In this document: positions 40,301 through 53,998 of the stretch, one piece after another
How positions within the stretch are numbered: position 1 is the first letter of the stretch
How the letters are laid out: each line of letters opens with the position of its first letter
Source of the DNA: Elmis aenea
Taxonomy: Eukaryota > Arthropoda > Insecta > Coleoptera > Elmidae
Direction: 5' to 3'
Length of the DNA: 64,000 nucleotides
NCBI GenBank assembly: GCA_947652605.1
Contig: CANTFG010000099.1
Span: 248,001 to 312,000 of the forward strand
Translations under genes and position numbers: made by a program
The notes under the pieces: generated by a model
Told to the model about the DNA's origin: nothing
The model's input: only the letters and a program-made list of their open reading frames with translations
Database searches by the model: none

Positions 40301-42382
40301 TGATTTGTATATGACAGGAACAGTATATCCATCGCCTTTTTACATGAATACAATTGTTTTGCATATGTCTTTCAATGAGCTGGTTTTAATTTTTAATAAT
40401 TTCCTAAAAATACCGTGCTTTAGTTAATACATATGTTCCTTGAGCGACTATTTCGAAACAATTTTAATTATTGATTTGTATATCACAGGAACAGTTTATT
40501 TATCGCCTCTTTACATGAATACAATTGTTTTGCATATGTCTTTCAATGAGCTGGTTTTAATTTTTAATAATTTCCTAAAAATACCGTGCTTTAGTTAATA
40601 CATATGTTCCTTGAGCGACTATTTCGAAACAATTTTAATTATTGATTTGTATATCACAGGAACAGTTTATCCATCGCCTCTTTACATGAATACAATTGTT
40701 TTGCATATGTCTTTCAATGAGCTGGTTTTAATTTTTAATAATTTCCTAAAAATACCGTGCATTAGTTAATACATATGTTCCTTGTGCGACTATTTCGAAA
40801 CAATTTCAATTATTGATTTGTATATCACAGGAACAGTTTATCTATCGCCTCTTTACATGAATACAATTGTTTTGCATATGTCTTTCAATGAGCTGGTTTT
40901 AATTTTTAATAATTTCCTTAAAAATACCGTGCATTAGTTAATACATATGTTCCTTGAGCGACTATTTCGAAACAATTTTAATTTATGATTTGTATATCAC
41001 AGGAACAGTTTATCCATCGCCTCTTTACATGAATACAATTGTTTTGCATATGTCTTTCAATGAGCTGGTTTTAATTTTTAATAATTTCCTAAAAATACCG
41101 TGCTTTAGTTAATACATATGTTCCTTGAGCGACTATTTCTAAACAATTTTAATTATTGATTTGTATATGACAGGAACAGTATATCCATCGCCTCTTTACA
41201 TGAATACAATTGTTTTGCATATGTCTTTCAATGAGCTGGTTTTAATTTTTAATAATTTCCTAAAAATACCGTGCTTTAGTTAATACATATGTTCCTTGAG
41301 CGACTATTTCGAAACAATTTTAATTATTGATTTGTATATCACAGGAACAGTTTATTTATCGCCTCTTTACATGAATACAATTGTTTTGCATATGTCTTTC
41401 AATCAGCTGGTTTTAATTTTTAATAATTTCCTAAAAATACCGTGCTTTAGTTAATACATATGTTCCTTGAGCGACTATTTCTAAACAATTTTAATTATTG
41501 ATTTGTATATGACAGGAACAGTTTATCGATCGCCTCTTTACATGAATACAATTGTTTTGCATATGTCTTTCAATAAGCTGGTTTTAATTTTTAATAATTT
41601 CCTAAAAATACCGTGCTTTAGTTAATACATATGTTCCTTGAACGACTATTTCTAAACAATTTTAATTATTGATTTGTATATCACAGGAACAGTTTATCCA
41701 TCGCCTCTTTACATGAATAAAATTGTTTTGCATATGTCTTTCAATGAGCTGGTATTAATTTTTAATAATTTCCTAAAAATACCGTGCTTTAGTTATTACA
41801 TATGTTCCTTGAGCGACTATTTCGAAACAATTTTAATTATTGATTTGTATATCACAGGAACAGTTTATCCATCGCCTCTTTACATGAATACAATTGTTTT
41901 GCATATGTCTTTCAATGAGCTGGTATTAATTTTTAATAATTTCCTAAAAATACCGTGCTTTAGTTAATACATATGTTCCTTGAGCGACTATTTCTGAACA
42001 ATTTCAATTATTGATTTGTATATCACAGGAACAGTTTATCTATCGCCTCTTTACATGAATACAATTGTTTTGCATATGTCTTTCAATGAGCTGGTTTTAA
42101 TTTTTAATAATTTCCTAAAAATACCGTGCTTTAGTTAATACATATGTTCCTTGAGCGACAATTTCGAAACAATTTTAATTATTGATTTGTATATCACAGG
42201 AACAGTTTATTCATCGCCTCTTTACATGAATACAATTGTTTTGCATATGTCTTTCAATAAGCTGGTATTAATTTTTAATAATTTCCTAAAAATACCGTGC
42301 TTTAGTTAATACATATGTTCCTTGAGCGACTATTTCTGAACAATTTAAATTATTGATTTGTATATGACAGGAACAGTTTATC
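37326..42382 (+). repeat. 5.73-kb duplication, copy 2
   Basis: Copy of 31.6-36.66 kb. One indel differs: the extra T near 35533 is not matched here, so the offset shifts from 5727 to 5726. TCAAAGG at about 32014 in copy 1 is also not shared. The last third was then duplicated again as the 1615-bp tandem pair. Confidence 0.85.
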
Positions 42383-43149
42383 CATCGCATATGTTCCTTG
42401 AGCGACTATTTCTAAACAATTTAAATTATTGATTTGTATATGACAGGAACAGTTTATCCATTGCCTCTTTACATGAATACAATTGTTTTGCATATGTCTT
42501 TCAATGAGCTGGTTTTAATTTTTAATAATTTCCTAAAAATACCGTGCTTTAGTTAATACATATGTTCCTTGAGCGACTATTTCTAAACAATTTTAATTAT
42601 TGATTTGTATATCACAGAAACAGTTTACCCATCGCCTCTTTACAGGAATACAATTGTTTTGCATATGTCTTTCAATGAGCTGGTTTTAATTTTTAATAAT
42701 TTCCTAAAAATACCGTGCTTTAGTTAATACATATGTTCCTTGAGCGACTATTTCTGAACAATTTTAATTATTGATTTGTATATCACAGAAACAGTTTATC
42801 CATCGCCTCTTTACAGGAATACAATTGTTTTGCATATGTCTTTCAATGAGCTGGTTTTAATTTTTAATAATTTCCAAAAAATACCGTGCTTTAGTTAATA
42901 CATATGTTCCTTGAGCGACTATTTCTAAACAATTTTAATTATTGATTTGTATATCACAGAAACAGTTTATCCATCGCCTCTTTACAGGAATACAATTGTT
43001 TTGCATATGTCTTTCAATGAGCTGGTTTTAATTTTTAATAATTTCCTAAAAATACCGTGCTTTAGTTAATACATATGTTCCTTGAGCGACTATTTCTAAA
43101 CAATTTTAATTATTGATTTGTATATCACAGAAACAGTTTATCCATCGCC
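41535..43149 (+). repeat. 1615-bp tandem duplication, copy 1
   Basis: Nine full monomers plus one truncated monomer. Marker GAACGAC (41641) and the TAGTTATTAC change (41792) recur 1615 bp downstream. Edges are approximate: sequence before about 41530 differs from its counterpart at 43142. Confidence 0.85.
42383..42458 (+). repeat. Truncated 76-bp monomer, copy 5
   Basis: Same deletion junction and flanking haplotype. It belongs to the first copy of the 1615-bp tandem duplication; the next copy is exactly 1615 bp downstream. Confidence 0.97.
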
Positions 43150-44739
43150 TCTTTACATGAATACAATTGTTTTGCATATGTCTTTCAATAAGCTGGTTTT
43201 AATTTTTAATAATTTCCTAAAAATACCGTGCTTTAGTTAATACATATGTTCCTTGAACGACTATTTCTAAACAATTTTAATTATTGATTTGTATATCACA
43301 GGAACAGTTTATCCATCGCCTCTTTACATGAATAAAATTGTTTTGCATATGTCTTTCAATGAGCTGGTATTAATTTTTAATAATTTCCTAAAAATACCGT
43401 GCTTTAGTTATTACATATGTTCCTTGAGCGACTATTTCGAAACAATTTTAATTATTGATTTGTATATCACAGGAACAGTTTATCCATCGCCTCTTTACAT
43501 GAATACAATTGTTTTGCATATGTCTTTCAATGAGCTGGTATTAATTTTTAATAATTTCCTAAAAATACCGTGCTTTAGTTAATACATATGTTCCTTGAGC
43601 GACTATTTCTGAACAATTTCAATTATTGATTTGTATATCACAGGAACAGTTTATCTATCGCCTCTTTACATGAATACAATTGTTTTGCATATGTCTTTCA
43701 ATGAGCTGGTTTTAATTTTTAATAATTTCCTAAAAATACCGTGCTTTAGTTAATACATATGTTCCTTGAGCGACAATTTCGAAACAATTTTAATTATTGA
43801 TTTGTATATCACAGGAACAGTTTATTCATCGCCTCTTTACATGAATACAATTGTTTTGCATATGTCTTTCAATAAGCTGGTATTAATTTTTAATAATTTC
43901 CTAAAAATACCGTGCTTTAGTTAATACATATGTTCCTTGAGCGACTATTTCTGAACAATTTAAATTATTGATTTGTATATGACAGGAACAGTTTATCCAT
44001 CGCATATGTTCCTTGAGCGACTATTTCTAAACAATTTAAATTATTGATTTGTATATGACAGGAACAGTTTATCCATTGCCTCTTTACATGAATACAATTG
44101 TTTTGCATATGTCTTTCAATGAGCTGGTTTTAATTTTTAATAATTTCCTAAAAATACCGTGCTTTAGTTAATACATATGTTCCTTGAGCGACTATTTCTA
44201 AACAATTTTAATTATTGATTTGTATATCACAGAAACAGTTTATCCATCGCCTCTTTACAGGAATACAATTGTTTTGCATATGTCTTTCAATGAGCTGGTT
44301 TTAATTTTTAATAATTTCCTAAAAATACCGTGCTTTAGTTAATACATATGTTCCTTGAGCGACTATTTCTGAACAATTTTAATTATTGATTTGTATATCA
44401 CAGAAACAGTTTATCCATCGCCTCTTTACAGGAATACAATTGTTTTGCATATGTCTTTCAATGAGCTGGTTTTAATTTTTAATAATTTCCTAAAAATACC
44501 GTGCTTTAGTTAATACATATGTTCCTTGAGCGACTATTTCTAAACAATTTTAATTATTGATTTGTATATCACAGAAACAGTTTATCCATCGCCTCTTTAC
44601 AGGAATACAATTGTTTTGCATATGTCTTTCAATGAGCTGGTTTTAATTTTTAATAATTTCCTAAAAATACCGTGCTTTAGTTAATACATATGTTCCTTGA
44701 GCGACTATTTCTAAACAATTTTAATTATTGATTTGTATA
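43150..44739 (+). repeat. 1615-bp tandem duplication, copy 2
   Basis: Near-identical to copy 1. Differences noticed are TTTACCC (42627) against TTTATCC here, and TTTCCAAAAA (42873) against TTTCCTAAAA. The match ends near 44740, where GACAGG replaces CACAGA. Confidence 0.85.
43998..44073 (+). repeat. Truncated 76-bp monomer, copy 6
   Basis: Same deletion junction, in the second copy of the 1615-bp tandem duplication (9 full monomers plus 76 bp). Confidence 0.97.
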
Positions 44740-46980
44740 TGACAGGAACAGTTTATCCATCGCCTCTTTATATGAATACAATTGTTTTGCATATGTCTTT
44801 CAATGAGCTGGTTTTAATTTTTAATAATTTCCTAAAAATACCGTGCTTTAGTTAATACATATGTTCCTTGAGCGACTATTTCTAAACAATTTTAATTATT
44901 GATTTGTATATCACAGAAACAGTTTATCCATCGCCTCTTTACAGGAATACAATTGTTTTGCATATGTCTTTCAATGAGCTGGTTTTAATTTTTAATAATT
45001 TCCTAAAAATACCGTGCTTTAGTTAATACATATGTTCCTTGAGCGACTATTTCTGAACAATTTTAATTATTGATTTGTATGTCACAGAAACAGTTTATCC
45101 ATCGCCTCTTTACAGGAATACAATTGTTTTGCATATGTCTTTCAATGAGCTGGTTTTAATTTTTAATAATTTCCTAAAAATACCGTGCTTTAGTTAATAC
45201 ATATGTTCCTTGAGCGACTATTTCTTAACAATTTTAATTATTGATTTGTATATCACAGAAACAGTTTATCCATCGCCTCTTTACATGAACACAATTGTTT
45301 TGCATATGTCTTTCAATGAGCTGGTTTTAATTTTTAATAATTTCCTAAAAATACCGTGCTTTAGTTAATACATATGTTCCTTGTGCGACTATTTCGAAAC
45401 AATTTCAATTATTAATTTGTATATGACAGGAACAGTTTATCCATCGCCTCTTTACATGAATACAATTGTTTTGCATATGTCTTTCAATGAGCTGGTTTTA
45501 ATTTTTAATAATTTCCTAAAAATACCGTGCTTTAGTTAATACATATGTTCCTTGAGCGACTATTTCGAAACAATTTTAATTATTGATTTGTATATCACAG
45601 GAACAGTTTATTTATCGCCTCTTTACATGAATACAATTGTTTTGCATATGTCTTTCAATGAGCTGGTTTTAATTTTTAATAATTTCCTAAAAATACCGTG
45701 CTTTAGTTAATACATATGTTCCTTGAGCGACTATTTCTAAACAATTTTAATTATTGATTTGTATATGACAGGAACAGTATATCCATCGCCTCTTTACATG
45801 AATACAATTGTTTTGCATATGTCTTTCAATGAGCTGGTTTTAATTTTTAATAATTTCCTAAAAATACCGTGCTTTAGTTAATACATATGTTCCTTGAGCG
45901 ACTATTTCGAAACAATTTTAATTATTGATTTGTATATCACAGGAACAGTTTATTTATCGCCTCTTTACATGAATACAATTGTTTTGCTTATGTCTTTCAA
46001 TCAGCTGGTTTTAATTTTTAATAATTTCCTAAAAATACCGTGCTTTAGTTAATACATATGTTCCTTGAGCGACTATTTCTAAACAATTTTAATTATTGAT
46101 TTGTATATGACAGGAACAGTTTATCGATCGCCTCTTTACATGAATACAATTGTTTTGCATATGTCTTTCAATAAGCTGGTTTTAATTTTTAATAATTTCC
46201 TAAAAATACCGTGCTTTAGTTAATACATATGTTCCTTGAGCGACTATTTCAAAACAATTTTAATTATTGATTTGTATATCACAGGAACAGTTTATCCATC
46301 GCCTCTTTACATGAATAAAATTGTTTTGCATATGTCTTTCAATGAGCTGGTATTAATTTTTAATAATTTCCTAAAAATACCGTGCTTTAGTTAATACATA
46401 TGTTCCTTGAGCGACTATTTCGAAACAATTTTAATTATTGATTTGTATATCACAGGAACAGTTTATCCATCGCCTCTTTACATGAATACAATTGTTTTGC
46501 ATATGTCTTTCAATGAGCTGGTATTAATTTTTAATAATTTCCTAAAAATACCGTGCTTTAGTTAATACATATGTTCCTTGAGCGACTATTTCTGAACAAT
46601 TTCAATTATTGATTTGTATATCACAGGAACAGTTTTTCTATCGCCTCTTTACATGAATACAATTGTTTTGCATATGTCTTTCAATGAGCTGGTTTTAATT
46701 TTTAATAATTTCCTAAAAATACCGTGCTTTAGTTAATACATATGTTCCTTGAGCGACAATTTCGAAACAATTTTAATTATTGATTTGTATATCACAGGAA
46801 CAGTTTATCCATCGCCTCTTTACATGAATACAATTGTTTTGCATATGTCTTTCAATAAGCTGGTATTAATTTTTAATAATTTGCTAAAAATACCGTGCTT
46901 TAGTTAATACATATGTTCCTTGAGCGACTATTTCTGAACAATTTAAATTATTGATTTGTATATGACAGGAACAGTTTATC

Positions 46981-47056
46981 CATCGCATATGTTCCTTGAG
47001 CGACTATTTCTAAACAATTTAAATTATTGATTTGTATATGACAGGAACAGTTTATC
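46981..47056 (+). repeat. Truncated 76-bp monomer, copy 7
   Basis: Same deletion junction. It lies 2983 bp (17 monomers plus 76 bp) after copy 6. Its paralogue is 4526 bp downstream at 51507. Confidence 0.97.
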
Positions 47057-50000
47057 CATTGCCTCTTTACATGAATACAATTGTTTTGCATATGTCTTTC
47101 AATGAGCTGGTTTTAATTTTTAATAATTTCCTAAAAATACCGTGCTTTAGTTAATACATATGTTCCTTGAGCGACTATTTCTAAACAATTTTAATTATTG
47201 ATTTGTATATCACAGAAACAGTTTATCCATCGCCTCTTTACAGGAATACAATTGTTTTGCATATGTCTTTCAATGAGCTGGTTTTAATTTTTAATAATTT
47301 CCTAAAAATACCGTGCTTTAGTTAATACATATGTTCCTTGAGCGACTATTTCTGAACAATTTTAATTATTGATTTGTATATCACAGAAACAGTTTATCCA
47401 TCGCCTCTTTACAGGAATACAATTGTTTTGCATATGTCTTTCAATGAGCTGGTTTTAATTTTTAATAATTTCCTAAAAATACCGTGCTTTAGTTAATACA
47501 TATGTTCCTTGAGCGACTATTTCTAAACAATTTTAATTATTGATTTGTATATCACAGAAACAGTTTATCCATCGCCTCTTTACAGGAATACAATTGTTTT
47601 GCATATGTCTTTCAATGAGCTGGTTTTAATTTTTAATAATTTCCTAAAAATACCGTGCTTTAGTTAATACATATGTTCCTTGAGCGACTATTTCTAAACA
47701 ATTTTAATTATTGATTTGTATATGACAGGAACAGTTTATCCATCGCCTCTTTACATGAATACAATTGTTTTGCATATGTCTTTCAATGAGCTGGTTTTAA
47801 TTTTTAATAATTTCCTAAAAATACCGTGCTTTAGTTAATACATATGTTCCTTGAGCGACTATTTCTAAACAATTTTAATTATTGATTTGTATATCACAGA
47901 AACAGTTTATCCATCGCCTCTTTACAGGAATACAATTGTTTTGCATATGTCTTTCAATGAGCTGGTTTTAATTTTTAATAATTTCCTAAAAATACCGTGC
48001 TTTAGTTAATACATATGTTCCTTGAGCGACTATTTCTGAACAATTTTAATTATTGATTTGTATGTCACAGAAACAGTTTATCCATCGCCTCTTTACAGGA
48101 ATACAATTGTTTTGCATATGTCTTTCAATGAGCTGGTTTTAATTTTTAATAATTTCCTAAAAATACCGTGCTTTAGTTAATACATATGTTCCTTGAGCGA
48201 CTATTTCTGAACAATTTTAATTATTGATTTGTATATCACAGAAACAGTTTATCCATCGCCTCTTTACATGAATACAATTGTTTTGCATATGTCTTTCAAT
48301 GAGCTGGTTTTAATTTTTAATAATTTCCTAAAAATACCGTGCTTTAGTTAATACATATGTTCCTTGAGCGACTATTTCTGAACAATTTTAATTATTGATT
48401 TGTATGTCACAGAAACAGTTTATCCATCGCCTTTTTACATGAATACAATTGTTTTGCGTATGTCTTTCAATGAGCTGGTATTAATTTTTAATAATTTCCT
48501 AAAAATACCGTGCTTTAGTTAATACATATGTTCCTTGAGCGACTATTTCTAAACAATTTTAATTATTGATTTGTATATCACAGGAACAGTTTATCCATCG
48601 CCTCTTTACAGGAATACAATTGTTTTGCATATGTCTTTCAATGAGCTGGTTTTAATTTTTAATAATTTCCTAAAAATACCGTGCTTTAGTTAATACATAT
48701 GTTCCTTGAGCGACTATTTCTAAACAATTTTAATTATTGATTTGTATATCACAGGAACAGTTTATCCATCGCCTCTTTACAGGAATACAATTGTTTTGCA
48801 TATGTCTTTCAATGAGCTGGTTTTAATTTTTAATAATTTCCTAAAAATACCGTGCATTAGTTAATACATATGTTCTTTGAGCGACTATTTCTGAACAATT
48901 TTAATTATTGATTTGTATGTATATCACAGGAACAGTTTATCCATCGCCTCTTTACATGAATACAATTGTTTTGCATATGTCTTTCAATGAGCTGGTTTTA
49001 ATTTTTAATAATTTCCTAAAAATACCGTGCTTTAGTTAATACATATGTTCCTTGTGCGACTATTTCGAAACAATTTCAATTATTGATTTGTATATGACAG
49101 GAACAGTTTATCCATCGCCTCTTTACATGAATACAATTGTTTTGCATATGTCTTTCAATGAGCTGGTTTTAATTTTTAATAATTTCCTAAAAATACCGTG
49201 CTTTAGTTAATACATATGTTCCTTGAGCGACTATTTCTAAACAATTTTAATTATTGATTTGTTTATGACAGGAACAGTATATCCATCGCCTCTTTACATG
49301 AATACAATTGTTTTGCATATGTCTTTCAATGAGCTGGTTTTAATTTTTAATAATTTCCTAAAAATACCGTGCTTTAGTTATTACATATGTTCCTTGAGCG
49401 ACTATTTCTAAACAATTTTAATTATTGATTTGTATATGACAGGAACAGTATATCCATCGCCTCTTTACATGAATACAATTGTTTTGCATATGTCTTTCAA
49501 TGAGCTGGTTTTAATTTTTAATAATTTCCTAAAAATACCGTGCTTTAGTTAATACATATGTTCCTTGAGCGACTATTTCGAAACAATTTTAATTATTGAT
49601 TTGTATATCACAGGAACAGTTTATTTATCGCCTCTTTACATGAATACAATTGTTTTGCATATGTCTTTCAATGAGCTGGTTTTAATTTTTAATGATTTCC
49701 TAAAAATACCGTGCTTTAGTTAATACATATGTTCCTTGAGCGACTATTTCGAAACAATTTTAATTATTGATTTGTATATCACAGGAACAGTTTATCCATC
49801 GCCTCTTTACATGAATACAATTGTTTTGCATATGTCTTTCAATGAGCTGGTTTTAATTTTTAATAATTTCCTAAAAATACCGTGCATTAGTTAATACATA
49901 TGTTCCTTGTGCGACTATTTCGAAACAATTTCAATTATTGATTTGTATATCACAGGAACAGTTTATCTATCGCCTCTTTACATGAATACAATTGTTTTGC

Positions 50001-51171
50001 ATATGTCTTTCAATGAGCTGGTTTTAATTTTTAATAATTTCCTAAAAATACCGTGCATTAGTTAATACATATGTTCCTTGAGCGTCTATTTCGAAACAAT
50101 TTTAATTATTGATTTGTATATCACAGGAACAGTTTATCCATCGCCTCTTTACATGAATACAATTGTTTTGCATATGTCTTTCAATGAGCTGGTTTTAATT
50201 TTTAATAATTTCCTAAAAATACCGTGCTTTAGTTAATACATATGTTCCTTGAGCGACTATTTCTAAACAATTTTAATTATTGATTTGTATATGACAGGAA
50301 CAGTATATCCATCGCCTCTTTACATGAATACAATTGTTTTGCATATGTCTTTCAATGAGCTGGTTTTAATTTAAAATAATTTCCTAAAAATACCGTGCTT
50401 TAGTTAATACATATGTTCCTTGAGCGACTATTTCGAAACAATTTTAATTATTGATTTGTATATCACAGGAACAGTTTATTTATCGCCTCTTTACATGAAT
50501 ACAATTGTTTTGCATATGTCTTTCAATCAGCTGGTTTTAATTTTTAATAATTTCCTAAAAATACCGTGCTTTAGTTAATACATATGTTCCTTGAGCGACT
50601 ATTTCTAAACAATTTTAATTATTGATTTGTATATGACAGGAACAGTTTATCGATCGCCTCTTTACATGAATACAATTGTTTTGCATATGTCTTTCAATAA
50701 GCTGGTTTTAATTTTTAATAATTTCCTAAAAATACCGTGCTTTAGTTAATACATATGTTCCTTGAGCGACTATTTCTAAACAATTTTAATTATTGATTTG
50801 TATATCACAGGAACAGTTTATCCATCGCCTCTTTACATGAATAAAATTGTTTTGCATATGTCTTTCAATGAGCTGGTATTAATTTTTAATAATTTCCTAA
50901 AAATACCGTGCTTTAGTTAATACATATGTTCCTTGAGCGACTATTTCGAAACAATTTTAATTATTGATTTGTATATCACAGGAACAGTTTATCCATCGCC
51001 TCTTTACATGAATACAATTGTTTTGCATATGTCTTTCAATGAGCTGGTATTAATTTTTAATAATTTCCTAAAAATACCGTGCTTTAGTTAATACATATGT
51101 TCCTTGAGCGACTATTTCTGAACAATTTTAATTATTGATTTGTATATCACAGGAACAGTTTATCTATCGCC

Positions 51172-52615
51172 TCTTTACATGAATACAATTGTTTTGCATA
51201 TGTCTTTCAATGAGCTGGTTTTAATTTTTAATAATTTCCTAAAAATACCGTGCTTTAGTTAATACATATGTTCCTTGAGCGACAATTTCGAAACAATTTT
51301 AATTATTGATTTGTATATCACAGGAACAGTTTATCCATCGCCTCTTTACATGAATACAATTGTTTTGCATATGTCTTTCAATAAGCTGGTATTAATTTTT
51401 AATAATTTCCTAAAAATACCGTGCTTTAGTTAATACATATGTTCCTTGAGCGACTATTTCTGAACAATTTAAATTATTGATTTGTATATGACAGGAACAG
51501 TTTATCCATCGCATATGTTCCTTGAGCGACTATTTCTAAACAATTTAAATTATTGATTTGTATATGACAGGAACAGTTTATCCATTGCCTCTTTACATGA
51601 ATACAATTGTTTTGCATATGTCTTTCAATGAGCTGGTTTTAATTTTTAATAATTTCCTAAAAATACCGTGCTTTAGTTAATACATATGTTCCTTGAGCGA
51701 CTATTTCTAAACAATTTTAAATATTGATTTGTATATCACAGAAACAGTTTATCCATCGCCTCTTTACAGGAATACAATTGTTTTGCATATGTCTTTCAAT
51801 GAGCTGGTTTTAATTTTTAATAATTTCCTAAAAATACCGTGCTTTAGTTAATACATATGTTCCTTGAGCGACTATTTCTGAACAATTTTAATTATTGATT
51901 TGTATATCACAGAAACAGTTTATCCATCGCCTCTTTACAGGAATACAATTGTTTTGCATATGTCTTTCAATGAGCTGGTTTTAATTTTTAATAATTTCCT
52001 AAAAATACCGTGCTTTAGTTAATACATATGTTCCTTGAGCGACTATTTCTAAACAATTTTAATTATTGATTTGTATATCACAGAAACAGTTTATCCATCG
52101 CCTCTTTACAGGAATACAATTGTTTTGCATATGTCTTTCAATGAGCTGGTTTTAATTTTTAATAATTTCCTAAAAATACCGTGCTTTAGTTAATACATAT
52201 GTTCCTTGAGCGACTATTTCTAAACAATTTTAATTATTGATTTGTATATGACAGGAACAGTTTATCCATCGCCTCTTTACATGAATACAATTGTTTTGCA
52301 TATGTCTTTCAATGAGCTGGTTTTAATTTTTAATAATTTCCTAAAAATACCGTGCTTTAGTTAATACATATGTTCCTTGAGCGACTATTTCTAAACAATT
52401 TTAATTATTGATTTGTATATCACAGAAACAGTTTATCCATCGCCTCTTTACAGGAATACAATTGTTTTGCATATGTCTTTCAATGAGCTGGTTTTAATTT
52501 TTAATAATTTCCTAAAAATACCGTGCTTTAGTTAATACATATGTTCCTTGAGCGACAATATCTAAACAATTTTAATTATTGATTTGTATATCACAGAAAC
52601 AGTTTATCCATCGCC
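51172..52615 (+). repeat. 1444-bp tandem duplication, copy 1
   Basis: Eight full monomers plus the truncated monomer at 51507. It shares GCGACAATTTCG (51281 and 52725), the AATAAGCTGGTATT monomer and the truncated monomer with copy 2. A private TTTTAAATATTG near 51717 is not shared. Confidence 0.8.
51507..51582 (+). repeat. Truncated 76-bp monomer, copy 8
   Basis: Same deletion junction. The spacing from copy 7, 4526 bp, equals 26 monomers plus 76 plus the 4-bp insertion at 48915. Confidence 0.97.
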
Positions 52616-53998
52616 TCTTTACATGAATACAATTGTTTTGCATATGTCTTTCAATGAGCTGGTTTTAATTTTTAATAATTTCCTAAAAATACCGTGCTTT
52701 AGTTAATACATATGTTCCTTGAGCGACAATTTCGAAACAATTTTAATTATTGATTTGTATATCACAGGAACAGTTTATCCATCGCCTCTTTACATGAATA
52801 CAATTGTTTTGCATATGTCTTTCAATAAGCTGGTATTAATTTTTAATAATTTCCTAAAAATACCGTGCTTTAGTTAATACATATGTTCCTTGAGCGACTA
52901 TTTCTGAACAATTTAAATTATTGATTTGTATATGACAGGAACAGTTTATCCATCGCATATGTTCCTTGAGCGACTATTTCTAAACAATTTAAATTATTGA
53001 TTTGTATATGACAGGAACAGTTTATCCATTGCCTCTTTACATGAATACAATTGTTTTGCATATGTCTTTCAATGAGCTGGTTTTAATTTTTAATAATTTC
53101 CTAAAAATACCGTGCTTTAGTTAATACATATGTTCCTTGAGCGACTATTTCTAAACAATTTTAATTATTGATTTGTATATCACAGAAACAGTTTATCCAT
53201 CGCCTCTTTACAGGAATACAATTGTTTTGCATATGTCTTTCAATGAGCTGGTTTTAATTTTTAATAATTTCCTAAAAATACCGTGCTTTAGTTAATACAT
53301 ATGTTCCTTGAGCGACTATTTCTGAACAATTTTAATTATTGATTTGTATATCACAGAAACAGTTTATCCATCGCCTCTTTACAGGAATACAATTGTTTTG
53401 CATATGTCTTTCAATGAGCTGGTTTTAATTTTTAATAATTTCCTAAAAATACCGTGCTTTAGTTAATACATATGTTCCTTGAGCGACTATTTCTAAACAA
53501 TTTTAATTATTGATTTGTATATCACAGAAACAGTTTATCCATCGCCTCTTTACAGGAATACAATTGTTTTGCATATGTCTTTCAATGAGCTGGTTTTAAT
53601 TTTTAATAATTTCCTAAAAATACCGTGCTTTAGTTAATACATATGTTCCTTGAGCGACTATTTCTAAACAATTTTAATTATTGATTTGTATATGACAGGA
53701 ACAGTTTATCCATCGCCTCTTTACATGAATACAATTGTTTTGCATATGTCTTTCAATGAGCTGGTTTTAATTTTTAATAATTTCCTAAAAATACCGTGCT
53801 TTAGTTAATACATATGTTCCTTGAGCGACTATTTCTAAACAATTTTAATTATTGATTTGTATATCACAGAAACAGTTTATCCATCGCCTCTTTACAGGAA
53901 TACAATTGTTTTGCATATGTCTTTCAATGAGCTGGTTTTAATTTTTAATAATTTCCTAAAAATACCGTGCTTTAGTTAATACATATGTTCCTTGAGCG
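52616..53998 (+). repeat. 1444-bp tandem duplication, copy 2
   Basis: This follows copy 1 in register and loses correspondence near 53999, where TATTTCGAAAC stands against AATATCTAAAC in copy 1. Confidence 0.8.
52951..53026 (+). repeat. Truncated 76-bp monomer, copy 9
   Basis: Same deletion junction, 1444 bp (8 monomers plus 76 bp) after copy 8, in the second unit of the 1444-bp duplication. Confidence 0.97.

Larger units (their letters stand above)
4671..48922 (+). repeat. Eleven monomers with a 4-bp GTAT insertion
   Basis: In eleven scattered monomers TTTGTATATC is expanded to TTTGTATGTATATC, lengthening the unit to 175 bp. They start at 4671, 10114, 11144, 12343, 13373, 15600, 24819, 28756, 33892, 39619 and 48915 (given as the G of GTATGTAT). 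Where I checked, these monomers also carry the linked TTCTTTGAGCGAC variant about 50 bp upstream, so they look like descendants of one slippage event. The coordinates give the range over which they occur, not one continuous feature. Confidence 0.9.

Noticed and set aside
41674..41967. 97-codon open frame, possibly a small gene
   Set aside because: It is the satellite monomer read through twice. It exists because one stop is mutated, repeats itself internally, has no promoter or distinct composition, and its duplicate at 43289-43582 is just the second copy of a 1615-bp block.
43289..43582. Second identical 97-codon frame, suggesting conservation
   Set aside because: Identity is explained by the recent 1615-bp tandem duplication, not by selection.
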